This document shows positions 1-5,027 of a stretch of DNA of 5,027 nucleotides, piece by piece. Location of the stretch: NCBI GenBank assembly GCA_028291445.1, contig JAQGIA010000614.1, forward strand, positions 1-5,027, given 5' to 3'. The notes under the pieces were generated by a model. The model searched no databases and was not told the origin of the DNA. It worked only from the letters and a program-made list of their open reading frames with translations. Every line of letters begins with the position of its first letter. The stretch's first letter is position 1. A program made the position numbers and the translations under genes. The stretch comes from Belnapia sp. (lineage in GTDB: Bacteria > Pseudomonadota > Alphaproteobacteria > Acetobacterales > Acetobacteraceae).

Positions 1-117
1 CGCTTTGGCGCCGGGTCCATCAGGCTGTAGCGAAAGCCTGTCACTGGCAACGACGCCTGCGCGAAGCCACCCTTGAAACTCAACTGTAGTATTAAGCAGA
101 ACGGCGCTGCCTGATGA
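1..117. other. Left-edge region without a supported gene
   Basis: This stretch downstream of the DUF3750 gene is about 58% GC, clearly below the neighbouring genes. On the plus strand all three frames hit stops within it, the longest open one running from base 3 to a TAG at 87-89. On the minus strand two frames stay open to the window edge. One of them contains an ATG at 18-20 that could begin a protein reading MDPAPK, but only six codons are visible and there is no convincing ribosome-binding site. I see no hairpin followed by a T-run that would terminate the DUF3750 transcript. It could be an intergenic spacer or a decayed mobile-element end; the sequence does not decide. Confidence 0.4.
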
Positions 118-915
118 TCAGCCCGGCGCCACCGCCGCCAGCGGCGTGGCCGGCCCATCCGGCCCGCGCATCCCGAGCCGGCCGAGGCCGGGCAGCTTCA
201 GCGCCGGCCGCCGCAGGTCGAGCCCGGCGACCGCGCCGAGGATATTGACCTCGATCCCCTCGACCCAACCCAGGGTCAGCCCGGCATAGCCGCCGAGCGT
301 CACCCGGAAGCCGGTGCCGGAGGGCGTCGGCCGCAGCCAGCGCCCGTCATAGGGAAAGTCCTTGCCGATCGCGGTCGGCGGCAGCGCGACCCGGATGCCC
401 GGCGCCGCATCCAGCACGGCGGCGACGAAGGTATTGGAATTCGGCCCCGGCCATGGCCGGTAATCCCCCTCGTTGCGCCAGGCATAGGCGGCGATGGCCG
501 CCTGCATCCGCGGAATCAGCGCCGCGGCCGCCGCACCATCGGCGGCGAAGACCACTTCGGGCACCCGGCCGAACCAGCGGCCATCCGGCTCGAAGCCGTT
601 CAGCCGGATCGGCTCGCCCCAGGCGGTATAGTCGTAGCGGGTGTAGTGCGCGGCGCCTTCCGGCTTGAAGACAATCCAGCAATGCACCGCGAAGACGCCG
701 CGCCAGCGTACCGTCTGCGCCGCGAAGACCCGCACCACCGCATCCCGATGTTGCGTCGCCGGGGGCAGCAGCCCGGTGCTGGAACGGTCGGCGGTGCGCC
801 AGCCGGTGCCGCTGCCCTCGGCCCGGTACAGGATGGCGGAAATGCCCAACGGCATGAGGAAGAACAGGGCGAACAGCAGCAGCCCGTATTTGAGGATCGA
901 CATTGCCGCCGGCAT
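118..915 (-). CDS. DUF3750 family membrane-anchored protein
   Basis: This 265-residue protein of unknown function is recognised as DUF3750, a family common in alphaproteobacteria. Residues about 7-30 form one hydrophobic segment (GLLLFALFFLMPLGISAIL), so it is probably an inner-membrane anchor with the rest in the periplasm. The conserved core follows: VHCWIVFKPEGAAHYTRYDY (about 77-96), WGEPIRLNGFEPDGRW (99-114), WPGPNSNTFVAAVLD (155-169), LPPTAIGKDFPYDGRW (178-193), and a glycine-rich end with LGWVEGIEVNILG and LDLRRPALKLPG. The His in HCWI and the later NSNTF resemble the spacing of permuted NlpC/P60-like folds, but no Cys sits in the second motif, so catalysis is doubtful. ATG 915 is preferred because AGGG lies 9 bp upstream. 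ATG 903 is possible but lacks a well-spaced site. A TTG at 1044 would overlap the divergent gene and place about 50 residues before the membrane segment. The gene is transcribed away from the catabolic operon and need not be related to it. Confidence 0.88.
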   Translation of the reverse strand: MPAAMSILKYGLLLFALFFLMPLGISAILYRAEGSGTGWRTADRSSTGLLPPATQHRDAVVRVFAAQTVRWRGVFAVHCWIVFKPEGAAHYTRYDYTAWGEPIRLNGFEPDGRWFGRVPEVVFAADGAAAAALIPRMQAAIAAYAWRNEGDYRPWPGPNSNTFVAAVLDAAPGIRVALPPTAIGKDFPYDGRWLRPTPSGTGFRVTLGGYAGLTLGWVEGIEVNILGAVAGLDLRRPALKLPGLGRLGMRGPDGPATPLAAVAPG

Positions 916-1043
916 ATTTGGCGGCCCTGGCCCGATGGCAACCGCGCCGCCGGCATGGCTGGCCCCCAGGCGTGGATCTCCGCTTGCTTGCGCCCCGGAT
1001 AAGCCCCGCACATAGTCCCGGCGATCCGGGAGAATAACAGCCA
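916..1043. promoter_or_regulatory. Divergent intergenic promoter region
   Basis: The 128 bp between the minus-strand DUF3750 gene and the plus-strand operon must carry promoters for both. For the operon, the best sigma70-like candidate I see is TTGCGC at 988-993, then a 17-bp spacer and CATAGT at 1011-1016. It matches the consensus at three and four positions, so it is weak. An 11-bp direct repeat, GCCGCCGGCAT, occurs at 905-915 and 946-956, 41 bp apart (about four helical turns). One copy overlaps the DUF3750 start codon. It could be a paired operator, but GC-rich DNA produces such repeats by chance. No regulator gene is adjacent. Confidence 0.35.
925..928 (-). promoter_or_regulatory. Shine-Dalgarno deciding the DUF3750 start
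   Basis: Read on the minus strand, AGGG lies 9 bp before ATG 915. ATG 903, twelve bases downstream in the same frame, has only a GGCGG-like stretch almost touching it. This favours 915, although the two starts differ by just four residues. Confidence 0.45.
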
Positions 1044-2396
1044 ATGGCCAGCGGCCTGACCGAGCGCATCTGCGACCTTGTCGCCCAACCGCCTGTCCTG
1101 TCCGCCGCTGACCGCCAGGACGTGCTGCTCGCCTTCGCCGATTCCCTGGCTTGCGTCCATGCCGGCTGGCACGAGCCGGTCGCCCGGGCGACCGCGGCGG
1201 CCTGGCACGGCGGCGTGGTCCCGCTGCTGGACGGCACCACCGCCCCCACCGCCGAGCATGCCGCGCTGATTACCGCCACCGCCGGCCATGCGCTGGATTA
1301 CGACGACGTGCACCTGGCCAGCACCTCGCATCCTTCCGTCGTGCTGGTGCCGGCGCTGCTGGCGATGCAGGCGGCGGGCGGCCTGCCTGCAGCGCGGCTG
1401 GCCCCGGCCTTCGCCATCGGCATCGCGGTGAATGCCGCGCTGGGCCAGGCGATGGGCTATGCGCATTACCGTCGCGGCTGGCACGCCACCTCGACCATCG
1501 GGCCGTTGGCCGGGGCGGCGGCGCTGGCGCATCTGCTGGGGCTGGACCGCACCGCCACCCGGCAGGCGCTGGCCCTGGCGGCGGCGCAGTCCGGCGGGCT
1601 GCAACGCAATTTCGGCAGCATGGCGAAGCCGGCCCAGGCGGGCTTCGCCGCCGCCGCCGCGGTGCGCGCGGCGACCCTGGCCCAGGCCGGGCTGACCGCC
1701 GATACGGATATCTTCGGCCCCGGCGGCTTCCTCGACCTCTATGGCGGCGATGCCGAGGCCTCGGCGCGAGGCGCCACGGTGGCGCTCGATGCCCGCCCCG
1801 GCAGCATCGCCCGCAAACTGTATCCTTGCTGCTACGCCACCCATCGGCTGATCGCCGCGGCGCTGGCGGCCCGGGCCCAGCACGGCGGCCAACATGGCAG
1901 CCAGCACGGCGGGGCCACGCCGGCCGATGCGGCGGTCACGCTGCACGTCCCCGCCGGTGGCATGCAGCCGCTGCGCGACGCGCTGCCCCGCACCGGGCTG
2001 GAGGCGAAATTTTCCGCCGAATACACCGTGGCCGTGGCGCTCTGGCAGGGCAGCCTCGGGTTGGCCGATTTCGAGGATGCCGCGGTGGCCCGGCCGGAAG
2101 CGGCGGCGCGCATGGCGCGGGTGACGGTCATCGAGGCGCCGGTCGGCGCGGATGGCGTCTCCGGCCTGGAGCATGGCGCCGCGCAGCTCACGGTCGCGCA
2201 GGGTGGCCGGGTGATCGCCCGGGGCGAGGCCGGGCCGATCCCCGGCTCCCCGGCCCGCCCGGCGACCCGGGCCGAGCTGGCGGCGAAGGTCGCCGATTGC
2301 CTCGCCCGGTACGGCGGCGACGTGACGCCGGAGGGTTTCATGGCCGGGCTGGAACGCCTGCTGGCACCGGACCAGGCGCGGCGACAGGCGGCCTGA
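1044..2396 (+). CDS. MmgE/PrpD family protein (dehydratase/decarboxylase-like)
   Basis: At 450 residues this is full length for the MmgE/PrpD family. The family includes 2-methylcitrate dehydratase (PrpD) and cis-aconitate decarboxylase, cytoplasmic enzymes acting on tricarboxylates. The helical domain carries HALDYDDVH (82-90), SHPSVVLVPALLA (95-107), GWHATSTIGPLAGAAA (145-160) and GSMAKPAQAG (191-200). The lid region carries KLYPCCYATHR (258-268) and KFSAEYTVAVAL (322-333). By analogy with cis-aconitate decarboxylase, D85, H96, K195, H267 and Y327 match active-site positions. However, V89 stands where that enzyme has Thr, one residue is inserted before H96, and Q198 replaces a frequent His. 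The substrate therefore probably differs from both named enzymes. A QHG(G/S) triplet repeat sits at 279-290. The start is fixed by an in-frame TAA at 1035-1037 and GGGAG at 1028-1032. It is the first gene of the operon, and its stop codon overlaps the ribosome-binding site of the cupin gene. Confidence 0.92.
   Translation: MASGLTERICDLVAQPPVLSAADRQDVLLAFADSLACVHAGWHEPVARATAAAWHGGVVPLLDGTTAPTAEHAALITATAGHALDYDDVHLASTSHPSVVLVPALLAMQAAGGLPAARLAPAFAIGIAVNAALGQAMGYAHYRRGWHATSTIGPLAGAAALAHLLGLDRTATRQALALAAAQSGGLQRNFGSMAKPAQAGFAAAAAVRAATLAQAGLTADTDIFGPGGFLDLYGGDAEASARGATVALDARPGSIARKLYPCCYATHRLIAAALAARAQHGGQHGSQHGGATPADAAVTLHVPAGGMQPLRDALPRTGLEAKFSAEYTVAVALWQGSLGLADFEDAAVARPEAAARMARVTVIEAPVGADGVSGLEHGAAQLTVAQGGRVIARGEAGPIPGSPARPATRAELAAKVADCLARYGGDVTPEGFMAGLERLLAPDQARRQAA
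1878..1913 (+). repeat. Three in-frame 12-bp repeats encoding QHG(G/S)
   Basis: Three consecutive 12-bp units encode QHGG, QHGS and QHGG (residues 279-290 of the MmgE/PrpD protein). The first and third copies are nearly identical in DNA; the middle one differs at a few bases. The position lies between the ATHR helix and the following beta-rich segment, a likely surface loop. It looks like slippage-type expansion that kept the frame. Confidence 0.75.
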
Positions 2397-2408
2397 GGAG
2401 AAGCGACC

Positions 2409-3191
2409 ATGGCAGTCCTTGCATCCAGCGACCTGGCCCGCGCCACCCGCCGGCCGATCGTCTCGAACGGCGTCGATGCGCATCTGACCACGCTGATCGG
2501 TGCCAACCGCTACGCGACCGCTCCCGATGCGCCGCCGCCGCCCGGCCCCGAGGCGGTTTATCCCATGGCCTTCCTGGTGGAGCAGCCGCCCGGCTCGGTC
2601 GTCGCCACGCATTTCCACGAGGCCAACCAGTTCCAGGTCGTGGTCGCCGGCACCGGCCACCTGGGCAGCCATCCGATCGCCCCGGTGGCGGTCCATTACA
2701 GCAATGCCTTCAGCGCCTATGGCCCGATCGCCGCCGGGCCGGAGGGGCTGCACTACCTGACCCTCCGCAACGGCTACGACCGTGGCGCCCGCTACCTGCC
2801 GGCCGCGCGGCCCGAGCTGCGCGGGGTGCGCCGGCGCTTCCGCGACGCCTTCAGCGATCCCACGCCAATCGCCGCCACGCCGCCGGAAGCCGCCACGGCC
2901 GAGCCGCTGCTTCCCACGGCGCCGGATGGCATGGGCGCCTGGCGCCACCGGCTGCCGCCCGGCGCGACAGCGACCGGCCCCGACCCGGCCTCGGGCGACG
3001 GGCAGTTCTGGGTGGTGACGGCCGGCAGCCTGCAAGGCCCCGATGGCGCCCCGCTGCCGCCGCTCTCCTGCGCCTTCGTCGGGCCGGAGGAGCCGCCCTT
3101 CGTCGCCACCGCCGGCGCTGAGGGACTGGAAGTGGTGGTGGTCCAATACCCGCGCGGCCGCGACCATCTCGCCGCCGAAGCCGCAACCTGA
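2409..3191 (+). CDS. Cupin domain protein, two barrels
   Basis: This 260-residue protein is not a named enzyme I recognise, but it has cupin features. The first barrel has motif 1 at residues 62-81 (GSVVATHFHEANQFQVVVAG), with metal-ligand candidates H68 and H70. Q74 occupies the place of the usual Glu. Motif 2 is looser, around GPEGLHYLTL (110-119), with H115 as the likely third His. The second half has a barrel-like pattern, FWVVTAGSLQG (200-210), then PEEPPFVATAGAEGLEVVVVQYP (226-248), without metal ligands. It is therefore probably structural. A Pro/Ala-rich linker (about 151-190) joins the halves. GAGGAG at 2395-2400, eight bases before the ATG, supports the start. It lies 12 bp after the MmgE/PrpD gene and 19 bp before the RraA-like gene, so a role in the same pathway is likely. 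It could be an isomerase, a dioxygenase-like enzyme or a ligand sensor; the reaction is unknown. Confidence 0.8.
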   Translation: MAVLASSDLARATRRPIVSNGVDAHLTTLIGANRYATAPDAPPPPGPEAVYPMAFLVEQPPGSVVATHFHEANQFQVVVAGTGHLGSHPIAPVAVHYSNAFSAYGPIAAGPEGLHYLTLRNGYDRGARYLPAARPELRGVRRRFRDAFSDPTPIAATPPEAATAEPLLPTAPDGMGAWRHRLPPGATATGPDPASGDGQFWVVTAGSLQGPDGAPLPPLSCAFVGPEEPPFVATAGAEGLEVVVVQYPRGRDHLAAEAAT

Positions 3192-3199
3192 CCAAGGCC

Positions 3200-3205
3200 G
3201 GAGAG
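3200..3205 (+). promoter_or_regulatory. Shine-Dalgarno deciding the RraA-like start
   Basis: GGAGAG lies 5 bp before ATG 3211. The reading frame stays open upstream to 3043, but that extension would lie inside the cupin gene and adds residues with no family resemblance. This site selects 3211. Confidence 0.75.
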
Positions 3206-3210
3206 CCCCC

Positions 3211-3927
3211 ATGGCATTGAGCGCCGAGACCCGCGCGCGGCTTAAGGCCGTCAGCACCGCCACCCTGGCGACCGCGCTCTTCAAGCGCGGCTTCCGCATC
3301 CAGTCGATCCAGGACGTGCGGCCGCTGCATGCGCCCAGGGAAAGCATGGTCGGCGAGGCCTATACCCTCCGCTACATGCCGGCGCGGGAGGACCTCAATA
3401 CGCTCCAGGTCTTCCGCGACCCGTCGCATCCGCAGCGCAAGGCGGTGGAGGAATGCCCGCCCGGCGCGGTGCTGGTGATGGACAGCCGCAAGGATGCCCG
3501 CGCCGCCTCGGCCGGCGCCATCCTGGTCGGCCGGCTGATGATGCGCGGCGTGGCCGGCGTGGTGACCGACGGCGGCTTCCGCGACAGCGCCGAGATTGCG
3601 GCGCTCGGCATCCCGGCCTATCATCACCGCCCCTCGGCGCCGACCAACCTCACCCTGCATCATGCCATCGAGATCAATGTCCCGATCGGCTGCGGCGACG
3701 CGCCGGTCTTCCCGGGCGACGTCATCGTCGGCGATGGCGACGGGGTCATCGTCATCCCCGCGCATCTGGCCGATGACATCGCTGCCGAGGCGACGGAAAT
3801 GACCGCCTTCGAGGATTTCGTCACCGAGAAGGTGCATGAGGGCCGCTCGATCCGCGGCCTCTATCCGCCGACCGACGAGGCCAACCTGGCCGAATTCGCC
3901 GCCTGGCGGGCCGCCAAGGGGCGTTGA
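3211..3927 (+). CDS. RraA-like / HMG aldolase family protein
   Basis: This 238-residue protein belongs to the RraA-like family, which includes 4-hydroxy-4-methyl-2-oxoglutarate/4-carboxy-4-hydroxy-2-oxoadipate aldolase. Those enzymes cleave 4-hydroxy-2-oxo acids to pyruvate plus a second oxo acid using a divalent metal. Visible family segments are STATLATALFKRG (15-27), GEAYTLRYMPAREDL (48-62), PPGAVLVMDSR (83-93), GAILVGRLMMRGVAGVVTDGG (102-122) and PGDVIVGDGDGVIVIP (168-183). The R124-D125-x2-E128 signature supplies the pyruvate-binding Arg and the metal-binding Asp in characterised aldolases. It is longer than E. coli RraA, the RNase E inhibitor of about 160 residues. With the catalytic signature and this neighbourhood, a metabolic aldolase or decarboxylase is more likely than RNase regulation, though databases often label this longer subgroup 'ribonuclease activity regulator RraA'. 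It is third in the operon, 19 bp after the cupin gene. Its stop lies inside a 27-bp tandem duplication. Family assignment is secure; substrate unknown. Confidence 0.9.
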   Translation: MALSAETRARLKAVSTATLATALFKRGFRIQSIQDVRPLHAPRESMVGEAYTLRYMPAREDLNTLQVFRDPSHPQRKAVEECPPGAVLVMDSRKDARAASAGAILVGRLMMRGVAGVVTDGGFRDSAEIAALGIPAYHHRPSAPTNLTLHHAIEINVPIGCGDAPVFPGDVIVGDGDGVIVIPAHLADDIAAEATEMTAFEDFVTEKVHEGRSIRGLYPPTDEANLAEFAAWRAAKGR

Positions 3928-3964
3928 CCCGCGCCAGGCCCCAAGGGGCGCTGACCCGCGCCAG
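3914..3964 (+). repeat. 27-bp-period tandem duplication at the RraA-like stop codon
   Basis: A 24-bp unit at 3914-3937 recurs at 3941-3964 with a single mismatch (T3924 versus C3951), separated by 3 bp. The unit carries the last codons and the TGA of the RraA-like gene, so a second in-frame TGA falls at 3952-3954, again after AAG GGG CGC/CGT. The period is a multiple of three, so readthrough would add nine residues. It looks like a recent local duplication. Confidence 0.85.
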
Positions 3965-3976
3965 CCAATGATCACT

Positions 3977-4016
3977 GCCCGGATGCGCGTCCGGGCCAAG
4001 CGGCAGGCCGGACGCG
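3977..4016 (+). promoter_or_regulatory. Two mutually exclusive hairpins before the Bug gene
   Basis: In the 117-bp spacer before the binding-protein gene, GCCCGGA (3977-3983) pairs perfectly with TCCGGGC (3990-3996) across a 6-nt loop. Alternatively, CGCGTCCGG (3986-3994) pairs perfectly with CCGGACGCG (4008-4016) across a 13-nt loop. Both stems use 3990-3994, so only one can form at a time. No T-run follows either, so a simple intrinsic terminator is unlikely. A processing or mRNA-stability element that sets binding-protein levels relative to the enzymes is plausible, since solute-binding protein genes are often expressed more strongly than their operon partners. Confidence 0.45.
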
Positions 4017-4044
4017 GACCTGACCAATATCGGGAGACTACGCC

Positions 4045-4956
4045 ATGCACCGCCGGGATACGCTGAAGGCCGCCATCGCCGCCGGGGCCGCGCTGCTCGC
4101 CAGCCCGGCCGTCCTGCGGGCGCAGGAGTTCACCCAGACCATCCGGCTGATCGTCCCCAATGCGCCCGGCGGCACCAGCGACATCCTCGCCCGGCTGATC
4201 GCCACGCCGCTGTCCCGCGCGCTCGGCCAGTCGGTGGTGGTCGAGAACCGCACCGGGGCGGGCGGCAATATCGGCGCCGATTTCGTGGCGAAGAGCCGGC
4301 CGGACGGCCACACCATGCTGCTGCTCGACATCTCCGTGCTGGCGACCAATCCGGCGCTGTTCCCGCGCCTGCCCTTCGACACGGAACGCGACCTGGCGCC
4401 GGTCGGCATGCTGCTCTACGCGCCCTATATCCTCGCGGTCAGCAATGCGCTGCCGGTGCAGGACGCCGCCGGGCTGGTGGCCTATGCCAAGGCCAATCCG
4501 GGCAAGCTCAACGCGGCGAATGCCGGCACCGGCACGCTGACCCATCTGGTTTCCCTCTCGCTCGCCACTGCCTGGGGCACGGAGGTGACCGCGGTGCCCT
4601 ACCGGGGCGGCGCGCCGGCGCTGTTGGCGCTGGTTTCGGGCGAGGCCGGCATGACCATGCAGGGCGCGACCCAGTCGCAGGCCTATGTGGTGAACGGCCA
4701 GATCCGCGGCATCGCGGTTTCCGGCCAGCACCGACTGCCCGCCGTGCCCAGCCTGCCGACCTTCGCCGAGCTGGGCTGGCCGGAACCCGATGCCGGCACC
4801 TGGCAGGGGCTGCTGGTGCAGGGCGGTACGCCGCCGGCCCTGGTCGCCCGGCTGGAACGGGAGATCCAGGCGGTGCTGGCCGATCCCGTGGTCAAGGCGC
4901 GCATCGGCGAACTGGGCGGCGAGGTCAGCTCCGATGGAGCTAGCGCATTCCGCTAA
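4045..4956 (+). CDS. Bug/TctC-type solute-binding protein, C-terminally truncated
   Basis: This is a periplasmic tripartite tricarboxylate transporter receptor of the Bug family, which binds di- and tricarboxylates or similar acids. The N-terminus is a Tat-like signal peptide: RRDTLK at 3-8, a hydrophobic stretch at 9-23, and probable cleavage after LRA (26). Family motifs follow: IRLIVPNAPGGTSDILARLI (33-52), VVVENRTGAGGNIGADFVAK (64-83), RPDGHTMLL (85-93), FPRLPFDTERDLAPVG (106-121), VPYRGGAPALLALVSGEAGM (184-203) and VPSLPTFAELG (234-244). GGGAG at 4032-4036, eight bases before the ATG, supports the start. The protein stops at 303 residues, whereas relatives usually have about 320-330. The last codons (GGA GCT AGC GCA) break the strong G/C third-base pattern, and the DNA beyond is far less GC-rich, so the terminal helix appears lost. 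It may be unstable or non-functional. No TctA/TctB genes are seen; orphan Bug proteins are normal. It probably belongs to the same module as the upstream genes. Confidence 0.88.
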   Translation: MHRRDTLKAAIAAGAALLASPAVLRAQEFTQTIRLIVPNAPGGTSDILARLIATPLSRALGQSVVVENRTGAGGNIGADFVAKSRPDGHTMLLLDISVLATNPALFPRLPFDTERDLAPVGMLLYAPYILAVSNALPVQDAAGLVAYAKANPGKLNAANAGTGTLTHLVSLSLATAWGTEVTAVPYRGGAPALLALVSGEAGMTMQGATQSQAYVVNGQIRGIAVSGQHRLPAVPSLPTFAELGWPEPDAGTWQGLLVQGGTPPALVARLEREIQAVLADPVVKARIGELGGEVSSDGASAFR

Positions 4957-5027
4957 ATTCTTCGGCAGCAGACCTAATCCTACGGCCGGATCATCAGAGC
5001 CAATTGATTGCAGATCGACCAATAGGC
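4957..5027. other. Low-GC right edge, possible insertion or rearrangement junction
   Basis: These last 71 bases are about 52% GC, against roughly 70% in the genes before them, and contain AT-rich words not seen elsewhere in the window. No complete gene fits. The natural end of the Bug coding sequence should be here but is absent. The change probably begins inside the gene, between about 4932 and 4956. An insertion-sequence end is plausible; a CTAG, a preferred target of some IS5-group elements, occurs at 4939-4942. No terminal inverted repeat partner or transposase is visible in the window, so this remains unproven. Confidence 0.4.

Noticed and set aside
913..941. Sigma70-like promoter on the minus strand (TTGCCA at 936-941 with AATATG 17 bp downstream)
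   Set aside because: The -10 matches only half the consensus, and transcription would begin at or beyond the start codon.
916..1044. N-terminal extension of the DUF3750 protein from a TTG at 1044
   Set aside because: It would span the whole divergent promoter region and overlap the start of the next gene. It would also place a non-signal-like tail before the membrane segment, and ATG 915 has a better ribosome-binding site.
3043..3210. Longer start for the RraA-like protein inside the cupin gene
   Set aside because: The extra 56 residues do not resemble the family, and a well-placed GGAGAG precedes ATG 3211.
600..3347. Very long open frames opposite the operon (minus strand 600-3347 and 2851-5022)
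   Set aside because: They are stop-free because of high GC and lie antisense to four convincing genes. Their translations are Arg/Gly/Ala-rich with no family resemblance.
111..4997. 9-bp inverted match between the edges (CTGATGATC at 111-119 and its complement at 4989-4997) as ends of a transposable unit
   Set aside because: It is too short, is not flanked by target duplications, and lies at no consistent distance from the composition breaks. It is probably chance.

Overview
The window is very GC-rich, with strong G/C preference at third codon positions. It looks like the chromosome of a high-GC alphaproteobacterium. Acetobacteraceae (Roseomonas-like) or a related Rhodospirillales/Rhizobiales lineage is my best guess, because DUF3750 proteins and orphan Bug-type solute-binding proteins are common there. 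No taxonomic marker gene is present, so this is inference.

Layout. Bases 1-117 hold no gene I can support and are less GC-rich (about 58%) than the rest. A membrane-anchored DUF3750 protein lies on the minus strand (118-915). A 128-bp divergent intergenic region (916-1043) separates it from four plus-strand genes. These are an MmgE/PrpD-family protein (1044-2396), a two-barrel cupin protein (2409-3191), an RraA-like aldolase-fold protein (3211-3927) and a Bug/TctC-type periplasmic binding protein (4045-4956). The first three are separated by only 12 and 19 bp, each with a Shine-Dalgarno sequence, so they look like one operon. The fourth follows a 117-bp spacer that contains a 27-bp tandem duplication (which copies the RraA stop codon) and two mutually exclusive RNA hairpins.

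Function. The four plus-strand genes look like a small uptake-and-catabolism module for an unknown carboxylate. The Bug protein would capture a di- or tricarboxylate in the periplasm. The MmgE/PrpD protein would dehydrate or decarboxylate it. The RraA-like enzyme would cleave a 4-hydroxy-2-oxo acid to pyruvate. The cupin could be a metal-dependent accessory enzyme or sensor. No transporter membrane subunits (TctA/TctB) and no regulator lie in the window. The substrate is not identifiable from sequence.

The right end is abnormal. The Bug protein stops about 20 residues short of its family's usual end, and base composition falls from about 70% GC to about 52% at that point. An insertion or rearrangement junction near 4932-4956 is the simplest explanation. 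Apart from that junction and the uncharacterised gene combination, the window is ordinary metabolic DNA; I see no tRNA, rRNA, CRISPR array, defence system or complete mobile element.
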